This document shows positions 16,228-25,616 of a DNA stretch of 64,000 bases, piece after piece; position 1 is the first letter of the stretch; every line of letters starts with the position of its first letter. The translations under genes were made by a program, and so were the position numbers. The stretch is from the NCBI RefSeq assembly GCF_000718635.1, contig NZ_JOBF01000002.1, positions 310,001-374,000 of the forward strand, in the 5' to 3' direction. This DNA comes from Streptomyces varsoviensis. GTDB lineage: Bacteria; Actinomycetota; Actinomycetes; Streptomycetales; Streptomycetaceae. The notes under the pieces are model-generated. The model made no database searches. It saw nothing but the letters and a program-made list of their open reading frames with translations, and had not been told where the DNA came from.

Positions 16228-19200
16228 GACTCCACCGGCTCGACCTCACCGCCTTCGGCCCGTTCGGCGCCACCCAGCACATCGACTTCGACGAACTCTC
16301 CGCCGCCGGGCTCTTCCTGCTGCACGGGCCGACCGGCGCGGGCAAGACCTCCGTCCTGGACGCCGTCTGCTACGCCCTGTACGGCAGCGTGCCCGGCGCC
16401 CGCCAAGGACCGGGCCTCACCCTGCGCAGCGACCACGCGCAGCCGCTCACACCGACCGAGGTGACACTCGAACTCACCGCCGGCGGACGGCGGCTGGAAA
16501 TCACCCGGCGGCCCGAACAGCTCCGCCCCAAGAAGCGCGGCAGCGGCTTCACCAAGGAGAAGGCGTACTGCGCGCTGCGCGAACAGGACGCCGAGACCGC
16601 CGAATGGAAGGCGCTGAGCCGCTCCCACCAGGAGATCGGCGAGGAGATCAGCCAACTCCTCGGCATGAGCCGGGAACAGTTCTGCCAGGTCGTCCTCCTC
16701 CCGCAGGGCGACTTCGCCCGCTTCCTGCACGCCGAGGACACCGCCCGCGGCAAGCTGCTGGGCCGGCTCTTCGACACCGGCCGGTTCGCCGCCGTCGAGG
16801 ACCGGCTCGCCGAACTGCGGCGCGCCGCGGAGCAGCGGGTACGGGGCGGCGACGAGCGGCTGCTGGCCGCCGCCCACCGCATGGCGCAGGCCGCCGGCCC
16901 CAGCACGGAACTACTGGAGAACCCGCTCCCCGACCTCGCCCCCGGCGAACCGGGACTCGCCGCCGCCGTCCTCGCGTGGGCGGCCCTCGCCCGTACGAGC
17001 GCCCGCGAGCGCGCCACCGTCGCGGCCGCCGCCGTGCTCGCCGCCGAACACGCCCACCGCACCGCCCACGAACACGCCGACGCCGCCCGCGAACTCGCCC
17101 GCCTCCAGCGCCGGCACGCCGACGCCCGCGACCGCGCCGCCGAACTGGAGCGCCGCCGCACCGGCCACGAGGAGACCCGGCGGCGGCTGGAGCGCGCCGC
17201 CGCCGCCGAGACCGTCGCCCCCGCCCTCGCCCTGCGCGACGACGCCGAACGCGCCTGGCGCGCGGCCGGCGACGCCGAACGCCGCGGCCGCGCCGGCCTG
17301 GACCCCGCCCACGCCGACGCCGGAGCCGACCGGCTCGCCGCGCTGGAACGGCGGCTCCGCGAGGACCTGGGATCGCTGACCGCCGCCCGCCGCGCCGAGG
17401 AACGCGCCGCCGCCCTCGCCGCCGAACACGCCGCCCTCGACCGCGAGGCACGGGCCGACGAGGACACCGCCGCCGACGCCGCCGACTGGCTCGCCGGCTG
17501 GGAAACCGCCCGCCACGGCCACCAGCAGCGCATCGACGCCGCGCAGGAAGCCGCCGCCCACGCCGAGCAGCTCCGCGCCCGCATCGACCCCGCCCGCGAC
17601 CGGCTCGCCGCCGCCCAGCGCCGCGACGGCCTCGCCGGCCAGGCGGACACCGCCGCCGAACGCCTGCGGCAGGCCCGCGACGCCGCCGCGGCCGCCCGCG
17701 AGAACTGGCTCGACCTCAAGGAACGGCGGCTCCTCGGCATCGCCGCGGAACTCGCCGCCGACCTCACACCCGGCGAACCCTGCAAGGTCTGCGGCGCCGC
17801 CGAACACCCCGCGCCCGCCCGCGCCGCGGCCGGACAGGTCGACCGCGCCGCCGAGGACGCCGCCCTCGCCGCCTCCCAGCGGGCCGACGCCGCCCGCGAC
17901 GAGGCCGACCGGCAGGCCCAGGCGCTGCGCGAAGCCCTGGCCGGCGCCACGGCCGCCGCGGGCGACGCCACCGTCGCCGAACTCACCGAAGCCCTCGACG
18001 AACTGCGGCGCTCCCACGACACCGCCCGCACCGCCGGAGCGGACGTGCACGCCGCCCGCGAAGCACTCGACCGCGCGGAACGCGAGTACGAGCGCCGCCG
18101 CGCCGCCCAGCAGGAGGCCGAGCGCCGCACCGCCGCCCGTACGTCCCGCAGAGAAGCCCTCGACCGCCAGCACGCCGAACTGGCCGAGGAAGTCACGCGC
18201 GCCCGCGGCGGCGCCACCACCGTCGCCCACCGCGCCGAACTGCTGGAGCGGCAGCTCACCGCGCTCGCCGCCGCCGCGGAGTCCGTACGCGCCGCCCAGG
18301 ACGCGGCCGACCGCCTCAAGGAAGCCGACGCGCGGCTCGCGGACGCCGCCTACCGCGCGGGCTTCGACACCCCGCGCGACGCGGCGCGCGCCCGCCTCGC
18401 CGAGGACGAACACCAGCGCCTGCGGCACCGCGTCGAGCAGTGGCAGCACGAGGAGCGCGCCGTCGCCGCCGAACTCGCCGACGAACAGACCGCCGCCGCG
18501 GCCCAGCGCCCCGCCGCCGACGTGGAAGGCGCGCGGAACGCCGCCGAGGCCGCCACCCGCCGGCTGCGCGAAGCCTCCGCCGAGGACGCCGCCGCCCGCG
18601 CCCGCTGCGCCCAGCTCGACGAACTGTCCGCCCGAGCCGTCGCCGACGCCCGCGCCCTCGCCCCGCTCCGCGAGGACCACGACCGCCTCGCCCGCCTCGC
18701 CGCGCTCGCCGCCGGCACCGCCGCCGACAACGAACGCAAGATGCGCCTGGAGTCGTACGTCCTCGCCGCCCGCCTCGAACAGGTCGCCGCGGCCGCCAGC
18801 GTCCGGCTCGGCCGCATGTCCGCCGGCCGCTACACCCTCGTCCACTCCGACGCCCGCACCGGCGGCCGCGGCCGCTCCGGCCTCGGCCTCCATGTCATCG
18901 ACGCCTGGACCGGCCGCGAACGCGACACCGCCACCCTCTCCGGCGGTGAGACGTTCTTCGCCTCCCTGGCCCTCGCCCTCGGCCTCGCCGACGTCGTCGC
19001 GGACGAGGCGGGCGGCGCGCGCCTCGACACCCTCTTCATCGACGAAGGGTTCGGCAGCCTCGACGAGCAGACCCTCGACGAGGTCCTCGACGTCCTCGAC
19101 TCGCTCCGCGAGCGCGACCGCGCCGTCGGCATCGTCAGCCACGTCGGTGACCTGCGGCAACGCATCCCGGCCCAGTTGCAGATCGTGAAGGCCCGGTCGG

Positions 19201-19241
19201 GCTCGGCGGTCCGGCACCACGTGGCGGGCGCGCCGGGCTGA
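16224..19241 (+). CDS. sbcC: Exonuclease SbcC (Rad50-type SMC ATPase)
   Basis: A 1005-aa SMC-like ATPase that partners SbcD. Walker A is GPTGAGKTS (about residues 35-43), the zinc hook CKVC is at about 520-523, the ABC signature LSGGETF starts at about 905, and Walker B is LDTLFIDEGFG (about 933-943). Between head halves and hook run long Ala/Glu/Arg-rich coiled coils. The start codon sits in the ATGA overlap with sbcD, so the two subunits are translationally coupled. The coiled coils have extreme Ala-GCC use, which leaves misleading long open frames on the other strand. Confidence 0.95.
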   Translation: MRLHRLDLTAFGPFGATQHIDFDELSAAGLFLLHGPTGAGKTSVLDAVCYALYGSVPGARQGPGLTLRSDHAQPLTPTEVTLELTAGGRRLEITRRPEQLRPKKRGSGFTKEKAYCALREQDAETAEWKALSRSHQEIGEEISQLLGMSREQFCQVVLLPQGDFARFLHAEDTARGKLLGRLFDTGRFAAVEDRLAELRRAAEQRVRGGDERLLAAAHRMAQAAGPSTELLENPLPDLAPGEPGLAAAVLAWAALARTSARERATVAAAAVLAAEHAHRTAHEHADAARELARLQRRHADARDRAAELERRRTGHEETRRRLERAAAAETVAPALALRDDAERAWRAAGDAERRGRAGLDPAHADAGADRLAALERRLREDLGSLTAARRAEERAAALAAEHAALDREARADEDTAADAADWLAGWETARHGHQQRIDAAQEAAAHAEQLRARIDPARDRLAAAQRRDGLAGQADTAAERLRQARDAAAAARENWLDLKERRLLGIAAELAADLTPGEPCKVCGAAEHPAPARAAAGQVDRAAEDAALAASQRADAARDEADRQAQALREALAGATAAAGDATVAELTEALDELRRSHDTARTAGADVHAAREALDRAEREYERRRAAQQEAERRTAARTSRREALDRQHAELAEEVTRARGGATTVAHRAELLERQLTALAAAAESVRAAQDAADRLKEADARLADAAYRAGFDTPRDAARARLAEDEHQRLRHRVEQWQHEERAVAAELADEQTAAAAQRPAADVEGARNAAEAATRRLREASAEDAAARARCAQLDELSARAVADARALAPLREDHDRLARLAALAAGTAADNERKMRLESYVLAARLEQVAAAASVRLGRMSAGRYTLVHSDARTGGRGRSGLGLHVIDAWTGRERDTATLSGGETFFASLALALGLADVVADEAGGARLDTLFIDEGFGSLDEQTLDEVLDVLDSLRERDRAVGIVSHVGDLRQRIPAQLQIVKARSGSAVRHHVAGAPG

Positions 19242-19309
19242 GCCCGCGTCCCCAGGCCCCGGCGTGGCCCCCGCCTCCAGGCCCCCGGCGCGGACCGGCC
19301 CACCGGGCC

Positions 19310-19330
19310 CGCCCGCGCCGGGCGCGGGCG
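19310..19330. terminator. GC-rich hairpin between sbcC and the DUF885 gene
   Basis: CGCCCGCGCC (19310-19319) is perfectly complementary to 19321-19330; a realistic hairpin would open a few central pairs. It abuts the stop codon of the convergent DUF885 gene and can end both transcripts. Confidence 0.6.
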
Positions 19331-21013
19331 TTACAGCGCCGACAGCTCCGCCACCAGGTCGTCCAGGCCCAGGGAGCCCTGGGAGAGGGCGGCCATGTGC
19401 CAGGCCTTGGCGTCGAAGGCGTCGCCGTGGGCCTCGCGGGCCGCCTCGCGCCCCGTCAGCCAGGCGCGTTCGCCGAGCTTGTAGCCGATGGCCTGGCCCG
19501 GCATGCCGAGGTAGCGGACGAGTTCGCTGTCGACGAAGTCGGCGGGGCGGCCGCTGTGCATGCCGAAGAACTCGCGGGCCAGCTCGGGGGTCCAGCGCTC
19601 GCCCGGGTGGAAGGGGGAGTGGTCGGGGATCTCCAGTTCCAGGTGCATGCCGATGTCGACGATCACCCGCAGGGAGCGCATCATCTGCGCGTCGAGGTAG
19701 CCGAGGCGGCGTTCGGCGTCGGTGAGGAAGCCGAGTTCGTCCATGAGCCGCTCCGCGTAGAGCGCCCAGCCCTCCGCGTTGGCACTGACCATGCCGATGG
19801 TGGCCTGGTAGCGGGAGAGCTGGTCCGCCACATGCGTCCACTGCGCGAGCTGGAGGTGATGGCCCGGCACGCCCTCGTGGTACCAGGTGGACACCAGGTC
19901 GTACACGGGGAAGCGGGTCTCGCCCATCGTCGGCAGCCAGGTGCGGCCCGGCCGGGAGAAGTCCACGGAGGGCTGCGTGTAGTACGGGGCGGCCGCGCTG
20001 CCGGGCGGCGCGATCATCGACTCGACGCGCTTGACGCGGTCCGCCAGCTCGAAGTGGGTGCCGTCCAGCGCCTCGATCGCCTCGTCCATGAGCGACTGGA
20101 GCCAGACGCGGGTCTCCTCGACGCCCTCGATCGCCTCGCCGTGCGTGTCGAGGTGGCTCAGCGCCTCCCAGGGGGTGGCCCCGGGGAGGATCTTCTCGGC
20201 CTCGGCGCGCATCTCGGCGTGGATGCGGTGGTACTCCGACCACCCGTAGGCGTACGCCTCGTCGAGGTCGAGGTCCGTGCCGTTCCAGTAGCGGGACCAG
20301 CGCGCGTACCGCTCGCGGCCGACGACCTCGGGTGACCCCTCGACGGCCGGCTGGTACACGTCACGCAGCCAGTCGCGGAGTTCGGCGACGGCGGCCGTCG
20401 CGTCGGCCGCGGCCTCGTCCAGTTCGCCGCGGAGCGTCTCGGGCCCCTGGGCCGCGAACTCCGCGAACCAGCCGCCGCCCTCGCCGATCCACTCGCCCAA
20501 CTGGCCGATGAACGTGGAAACCTGCCGCGGACCGGCGTACAGCTTGCGGTCGAGCCCCTCGGCCAGCGACGCCCGGTAGCCGTCCAGGGAGTCCCGTACG
20601 ACGCGCAGCCGGGCCGCGATCGCCGCCCACTCCTCGGGGGTCCCGGTCGGCATCAGCGTGAAGACCTGGCGGATGGAGTGGGCGGGGGAGTGCAGGTTGC
20701 TGATGGCGCGCAGCGACTCCTGGGCCTCGTGCACGGCCAGTTCGGCGGTGAGCCGCTCGCGCAGCAGCCGGGCGCAGCGCCGCTCGGCGTCGCTGTCCCC
20801 GCCGGGCCGTCGCTCGGCCTCGGTCAGCCGGTCGAGGGTCGTACGGGCGAGAGCGGCGAGCGCCTCCTGACCGTCGGGGGAGAAGTCGGGCAGGAACCGG
20901 GCGCTCTCGGCGATCCCCATGTGGGTCCCGGTGATCGGGTCGAGTGCGATGAGCGCGTCGACATAGGCGTCGGCGACCTGGCGCGGCAGCGGATTGGCAG
21001 AGTTCTGGAGCAT
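19331..21013 (-). CDS. DUF885 family putative metallohydrolase
   Basis: A 560-aa DUF885 protein. The hallmark YHEGVPGHHLQLAQ (about residue 345) resembles a gluzincin-type HExxH-like zinc site followed by SANAEGWALYAERLMDELG, where the downstream Glu is the likely third ligand. Members are thought to be cytoplasmic peptidases. Two in-frame ATGs lie close together (21022 and 21013); the second is chosen because GAGG then sits nine bases upstream instead of touching the start. No signal peptide is visible. Confidence 0.87.
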   Translation of the reverse strand: MLQNSANPLPRQVADAYVDALIALDPITGTHMGIAESARFLPDFSPDGQEALAALARTTLDRLTEAERRPGGDSDAERRCARLLRERLTAELAVHEAQESLRAISNLHSPAHSIRQVFTLMPTGTPEEWAAIAARLRVVRDSLDGYRASLAEGLDRKLYAGPRQVSTFIGQLGEWIGEGGGWFAEFAAQGPETLRGELDEAAADATAAVAELRDWLRDVYQPAVEGSPEVVGRERYARWSRYWNGTDLDLDEAYAYGWSEYHRIHAEMRAEAEKILPGATPWEALSHLDTHGEAIEGVEETRVWLQSLMDEAIEALDGTHFELADRVKRVESMIAPPGSAAAPYYTQPSVDFSRPGRTWLPTMGETRFPVYDLVSTWYHEGVPGHHLQLAQWTHVADQLSRYQATIGMVSANAEGWALYAERLMDELGFLTDAERRLGYLDAQMMRSLRVIVDIGMHLELEIPDHSPFHPGERWTPELAREFFGMHSGRPADFVDSELVRYLGMPGQAIGYKLGERAWLTGREAAREAHGDAFDAKAWHMAALSQGSLGLDDLVAELSAL

Positions 21014-21143
21014 GCCGCCCATCCTCGTACGGAACCGTCCGCCTCGTCACGGCCATTGCCCGTCACGCGACTGATGCGCACGTCACACTCGCCGCCCCCC
21101 CCGGGCACGCGTTCCCCACGCCGCCGTTCCGGCACGGGCGCGC

Positions 21144-22637
21144 TCAACGGTCGGGGGAGTCCTGCCGTACCACAGCTACGGACGCTCCTTCGGCGGCCGG
21201 CAGCGTGGACGGACGGGCGGTCAGGCGCGCGGTGATGACCAGCGTGCCCTCCTCGATCTGATAGTCCAGCGGCAGCTCCAGGCCGCGCATGGCCGCGACC
21301 ATCCCCGTGTTGGCCGCCCGGGTGACGGCGTAGACGCTCTCGCACCCCGCGTCGCCCGCCAGCGCGACCAGCCGCGCCAGCAGCAGCGCGCCCACCCCAC
21401 GGCGCTGCCAGGCGTCCTCGACGAGCAGCGCGACCTCGGTCTCGTCGCCGTCCCACAGCAGATGTCCCAACGCCACCAGCCGCCCCGACGCCGTGTACGC
21501 GGCCAGCGTGCGGCCGTGCCGCGGGCCCAGCAGATGGGGCAGATAGCGGTCGGCGTCCCCGGCCGGGCCGTGGTAGCGCATCGCCAGCGTCTCGGGCGCG
21601 CACCGCGCGTGCATCTCGCGCGCCGCGCCGAGGTCCTCCGGGCCCGCCCGGCGCACGGTGATCGCGTTGCCCTCCGGCAGGGTCAGCACGTCCCGGCGGC
21701 GCGGCACCCGCGGCCCGAGCCGGGCGTCGAGTCCGACGAGCGCGTGCGCGCGGGCGAACTCGGCCGGCGTGAACGGCAGATACGGCCGCTCCACGGCGAT
21801 CGTCCCGCCGGACGGGTCGCGCAGCCGCATGACGGTCTCCTCCAGCACGCCCTCGGCGGGCGGCGCGGGTTCGGAGCCCCGCTCGGGCAGCGAGCGGATC
21901 GTGCACCGGCCCAGCAGTTGGCGCAGCGCGAGCGGCAGCTCCGCCGCGTCCAGCGCGGTGCGCGTCGCGAGCGCCAGGACGCGCGTCGGGGTGTCCACCA
22001 GATCGTGCGCGTCGGCCCGCTCCACCCAGGTGCCGCTGCCGCCCCCGGCCGCCGCGGCCCGCGTCAGCTCGGCGGGCAGCAGCCCGGCCGGGGCCCGTAC
22101 CAGCAGCTCGTCGACGGTGCCGTCCGCCAGCGGGTGGGTCTGGAGGGTCAGGATGTCGACCCGCTGGTGGGCGAGGGCCTGGCACAGCGCCGCGAGGGTG
22201 CCCGGCTCGTCCCGTACGGTCGTACGCATCCGCCACAGGGCGAAGTCGGCGGTGGAGGGGGCGAGGGCGGGGGCGAGAGCGGGGACGGGGGGCTCACCGG
22301 CCGTACCGGCCCCGGCGGCGGGGCTGGTATCACCGGCATCACCCGCCTCGTCCGCCGGCGGCGAATGGCCCCGGCGGCGGGCGAACCAGACGTGGAACCC
22401 GGCCGTGGCCAGCAGCGCCGCCGCCGACGCCACCAGCAGCACCGGCCCCTCGGGACCGTGGGCGACCACATTGGCGGCGCAGTCGGCGACCGCCACCGCC
22501 GTGAACAGGGCGGCCAGCTCGACCGCGGCGCGCCGCCAGTGGTGGCCGCCCTGAACGTGGCCGCTCTGTCGGACGTTCTGCCGGACGTTCTGACGGGCGT
22601 TTTTCCGGACATTCTTCGCGGGCGTCGTATCACTCAT
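21144..22637 (-). CDS. Membrane-anchored ACT-GNAT fusion protein
   Basis: A 497-aa protein with an unusual domain order. The N-terminus has a short Arg-Gln-Asn-Val repeat (RQNVRQNVRQ, about residues 14-24), then two hydrophobic segments (about 37-55 and 63-85), a Pro/Ala linker, an ACT-like domain (TTVRDEPGTLAALCQALAHQRVDILTLQTHPL, about 138-170) and a C-terminal GNAT domain with LVEDAWQRRGVGALLLARLVALA (about 410-432). ACT domains usually bind amino acids, so the acetyltransferase may be allosterically controlled, as in other actinomycete ACT/cyclic-nucleotide-GNAT fusions. The substrate is unknown. Confidence 0.8.
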   Translation of the reverse strand: MSDTTPAKNVRKNARQNVRQNVRQSGHVQGGHHWRRAAVELAALFTAVAVADCAANVVAHGPEGPVLLVASAAALLATAGFHVWFARRRGHSPPADEAGDAGDTSPAAGAGTAGEPPVPALAPALAPSTADFALWRMRTTVRDEPGTLAALCQALAHQRVDILTLQTHPLADGTVDELLVRAPAGLLPAELTRAAAAGGGSGTWVERADAHDLVDTPTRVLALATRTALDAAELPLALRQLLGRCTIRSLPERGSEPAPPAEGVLEETVMRLRDPSGGTIAVERPYLPFTPAEFARAHALVGLDARLGPRVPRRRDVLTLPEGNAITVRRAGPEDLGAAREMHARCAPETLAMRYHGPAGDADRYLPHLLGPRHGRTLAAYTASGRLVALGHLLWDGDETEVALLVEDAWQRRGVGALLLARLVALAGDAGCESVYAVTRAANTGMVAAMRGLELPLDYQIEEGTLVITARLTARPSTLPAAEGASVAVVRQDSPDR

Positions 22638-22792
22638 GCCGCCACCCTGGCGGAGAGGTGTTGCGTGATCACGAACGTCCTGTGACCGATGGGTAAAGGA
22701 TCACGCTGATCCCTTAACCACCCTTTATCGGCCGTTTTCCGCGAGTCGCGGCCCCTGGCCCGCCATCATCTCTACTCGTCTCTCTGATCGGC

Positions 22793-24193
22793 CTAATCGG
22801 ACTCATGGGCCTGATCGGACTCATCGGACTCATCGGAACGGAGGTCGGTGAGCGCGTCCTCCACGCCCCGGTGGAACGTCGGATACGCGTAGATCATGTG
22901 CCGCAACCGGTCGACCGGCACCTCCGCGTGCACCGCCACCGCGAGACCGTACAGCACCTCGCCGCCCATCGGCCCCGCCGAGGTCGCCCCCACCAGCACC
23001 CCGCGGTCCATGTCCTCGACGACCTTCACCAGGCCCTCGTTGCCCGCCTTGTGGATCCAGCCGCGCGCCGTCGACGGCACCTGGGACAGGCCCGTACGCA
23101 CCCGCAGCCCCCGATCGCGCGCCTGGCTCTCGGTCAGCCCGACCGCGCCGATCTCGGGGTCGCAGAAGGTCACCCGAGGCAGCGCCCGGTAGTCCGCGGC
23201 CGGTCCGGGCTCGCCGAGCACGCCGCGGATCGCGATCGCCGCCTGGTACATCGCGACGTGCGTGAACGCGCCGCGGCCCGTCACATCGCCCACGCCCCAC
23301 AGCCCCGGCGCGGCCAGCAACTGCTCGTCCACCGCCAGCGTCCGCGCCGTCGGATCGAGGCCCACCGTCTCCAGCCCCAGCTCCGAGAGGTCCGCCCGCC
23401 GGCCGGTGGCGACCAGCAGTTGATCACCGCTGATCTCCTCGCCGCCGTCCAGCACCACCGTGAACCGGTCACCGCTGTGCCGGACCTCCGACGCACGCGC
23501 GTCCGTGCGTACGGTCACCCCCTCCGACTCCATGACATCGGCCAGCAGCTTTCCGGCCTCCGGCTCCTCGTTCGCGAGCAGCCGCTGGGCCGCCTCGATG
23601 ATCGTGACCCGCGAACCGAACCGGGCGAAGGCCTGCGCCAGTTCGGACCCGATCGCCCCGCCGCCGAGGACGATCAGGTTCCGCGGCGGCTCCTTGGCGG
23701 CGATCGCGTCCCGGTTCGTCCAGTACGGCACATCCGCCAGCCCCGGCACCGGCGGGATCTGCGGCCGGGTCCCCGTGGCGATCACCACCCCGCGCCGTGC
23801 CTCGAACACCTCGCCGCCCGCCGCCACCTGCCCGTGGCCCGTCAGCTTCCCGCGCCCGCGCACCAGCCTGCCGCCCTTGCCCGTGAAACGGTCGGCGGCC
23901 ACCTGGTCGTTCCAGTCGGTCGTGGCCTCGTCGCGAATCCGCGCGGCCACCGGCCCCCAGTCGGGTGAGACCTGCGCCGACCCCGCCATACCGGGCACCC
24001 GGCGCGCCTCGGCCAGCAGGTTCCCGGCCCGGATCATCATCTTGCTCGGCACGCACGCCCAGTACGGGCACTCGCCGCCGACCAGCTCCGCCTCCACGCC
24101 CACCACGCTCAGCCCCGCCTCGGCGAGCGTCCCCGCCACATGCTCGCCGCCCGGCCCCATACCGATGACGACGACATCCACCTGCTCGGTCAT
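22793..24193 (-). CDS. FAD/NAD(P)-dependent disulfide oxidoreductase family protein
   Basis: A 466-aa flavoprotein of the dihydrolipoamide/mercuric reductase superfamily. It has an FAD-binding GMGPGGEHVAGTLAEAG (residues 11-27), a redox-active pair C42/C47 in GGECPYWACVPSK, an NAD(P)-binding GGGAIGSELAQAFARFG and a C-terminal dimer domain. The usual His-Glu pair of dihydrolipoamide dehydrogenases is replaced by YAYPTFHRGVEDAL, so the true substrate is uncertain. The tail is a Ser-Asp-Glu repeat (SDESDESDQAHESD) written by GGACTCAT-type tandem repeats at 22797-22840. A good Shine-Dalgarno (GAGAGGTG) precedes the ATG. Confidence 0.85.
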   Translation of the reverse strand: MTEQVDVVVIGMGPGGEHVAGTLAEAGLSVVGVEAELVGGECPYWACVPSKMMIRAGNLLAEARRVPGMAGSAQVSPDWGPVAARIRDEATTDWNDQVAADRFTGKGGRLVRGRGKLTGHGQVAAGGEVFEARRGVVIATGTRPQIPPVPGLADVPYWTNRDAIAAKEPPRNLIVLGGGAIGSELAQAFARFGSRVTIIEAAQRLLANEEPEAGKLLADVMESEGVTVRTDARASEVRHSGDRFTVVLDGGEEISGDQLLVATGRRADLSELGLETVGLDPTARTLAVDEQLLAAPGLWGVGDVTGRGAFTHVAMYQAAIAIRGVLGEPGPAADYRALPRVTFCDPEIGAVGLTESQARDRGLRVRTGLSQVPSTARGWIHKAGNEGLVKVVEDMDRGVLVGATSAGPMGGEVLYGLAVAVHAEVPVDRLRHMIYAYPTFHRGVEDALTDLRSDESDESDQAHESD

Positions 24194-24214
24194 TGCACCG
24201 CACCTCTCACCCTC

Positions 24215-24244
24215 GGGTTACCCACCCCACCTTGCTGCGTACAA
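24215..24244 (-). promoter_or_regulatory. Candidate promoter of the flavoprotein gene
   Basis: On the minus strand TTGTAC (complement of 24239-24244) and TAACCC (complement of 24215-24220) are spaced 18 bases and lie just upstream of the flavoprotein start. The -10 match is partial. Confidence 0.35.
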
Positions 24245-24359
24245 GCCCCCCGAGCCAGCCGAACGCCGCGCCAGGCCGCAATCGACCACCCCGCCCCACC
24301 CCCGCCAGCCACGGCGGGCCGTCGCCTACGCCCGCCCCATCGGACCCGCAGCCCGACGC

Positions 24360-24420
24360 GATACGGCGCCCCGCCGGGGCGCGGGGAACCGCGCGACCAG
24401 CCACGACGACCGCGCGGACG
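24360..24420. repeat. Dispersed Streptomyces-type palindromic intergenic element
   Basis: GCGCCCC (24366-24372) and GGGGCGC (24376-24382) form a hairpin, followed by GGGGAACCGCGCGACCAGCC. From memory this matches a short element scattered through intergenic DNA of many Streptomyces genomes. It forms the flavoprotein-proximal edge of the large array that follows. Confidence 0.55.
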
Positions 24421-24479
24421 GACACGCCCTACCCTGCCGGGCACGCGGGGAGCCCCGTGACGGCGGCCGGGGAAGCGTG

Positions 24480-25530
24480 CGCTGGCCCTCGGCCGGCCGG
24501 CTGGGGAGCAGCGGGGGCGCTCCGCGGTGGGACTACGGGGGAGTGCGGCCCAGCCCTGGGCCGACCGGCCGGGGACGGTGGGGGTTTCGGCGGTGGGGTG
24601 GGTTGCGCGGGGACCAGGTGCCCCTGGGCCGACCGGCCGGGGAGCGTACGCCAGCCGTCGGCCGACCGCCCGGGAGGCGACGCGGGCTCTCGGCGGCGAG
24701 GCGGCCGGGCGCCCTGGGGGGCTGGGGGCGGCCCAGACCTGGACCGACCGGCCGGGGGCAGCGGGGGCCCTCGGCGGCGGGGGGTTGCGGGCGGCCGGGT
24801 GCCCCTGGGGTGGGGGCCTGGGGAGTGCGGGTCAGCCCTCGGCCGACGAGCCGGGGACGGTGGGGGTTTCGACGGTGGGGTTGCGGGCCAGCCGGGTGCC
24901 CCTTGGGGCGGTGGCCGGGGGCGGGCCAGATATCGGCCGATCGGCCGGGGGGTTGCGGGGCGGCCAGCGCCCTTGGGGCGGCGGCAGGAGGGTACGGGCC
25001 AGGCCTGGGCCGACCGGCCGGGGACGGTGGCGGCTCTCGGCGGTGGGGCTGCTGAGCGGCCGGGTGCCCTTGGGGCGGCGGCCGGGGGAGCGTACGCCAG
25101 TCCTCGGCCGACCGGCTGGGGGCGGTGGGGGTTTTCGGCGGTGGGGTTACGGAGCGGCCAGGAGTCTCTGAGGCGGCGGCCGGGGAACGTACGCCAGCCC
25201 TCGGCCAACCGCCCGGGACGGCGGGGGCTTTCGGCGGTGGGGCTGTGGGGCGGCCGGGTGCCCTTGGGGCGGCGGCCGGGGGAGCGCGGGCCGGCCCTCG
25301 GCCGACCAGTCGGGGAGCGGCGCTGGGTTTCGGCGGTGGGGTTGCGGAGCGGCCGGGTCTCCCTGGGCGGTGGTCGGGGGCTGGCCCTCGGCCGACCGGC
25401 CGGGGAACGGCGGGGCTGCGGAGTGGCCCGTAGTCCTTGGGGGCGGTCGGGGGAGTGCGAGCCAGAACTCGCCCGACCGGCCGGGGACGACGGGGGTTCG
25501 GCGTCGGGGCGGACGTCCGTACTCCGTAGC
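24480..25530. repeat. Array A: G-rich degenerate tandem repeat, about 12 units
   Basis: The gene-free stretch 24194-25616 is dominated by a degenerate tandem repeat. A GGCCGACCGGCCGGGG-like core recurs at about 24558, 24627, 24660, 24739, 24840, 24934, 25008, 25105, 25203, 25300, 25390 and 25470, with spacings mostly between 70 and 101. Between cores lie recognisable GGTGGGGGTTTCGGCGGTG and GCGGCCGGGTGCCC segments. The + strand is strongly G-rich with repeated G-tracts. Unit lengths such as 97 and 98 are not multiples of three and the frame drifts from unit to unit, so the long open frames across it are not convincing genes. Confidence 0.85.
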
Positions 25531-25616
25531 GCGGCCCGACTGCCCCGGCCTGCCGACTACCGGCCGCTGGCGGCCGTGGTGCTGGCCGCCGACCGCCGAG
25601 GCGCCCGGCGTCGGCG

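Noticed and set aside
16911..20243. An 1110-aa minus-strand open frame opposite sbcC
   Set aside because: It is the antisense shadow of the Ala-rich coiled coil of sbcC and of the DUF885 gene in another frame; it has no domains and no start signals.
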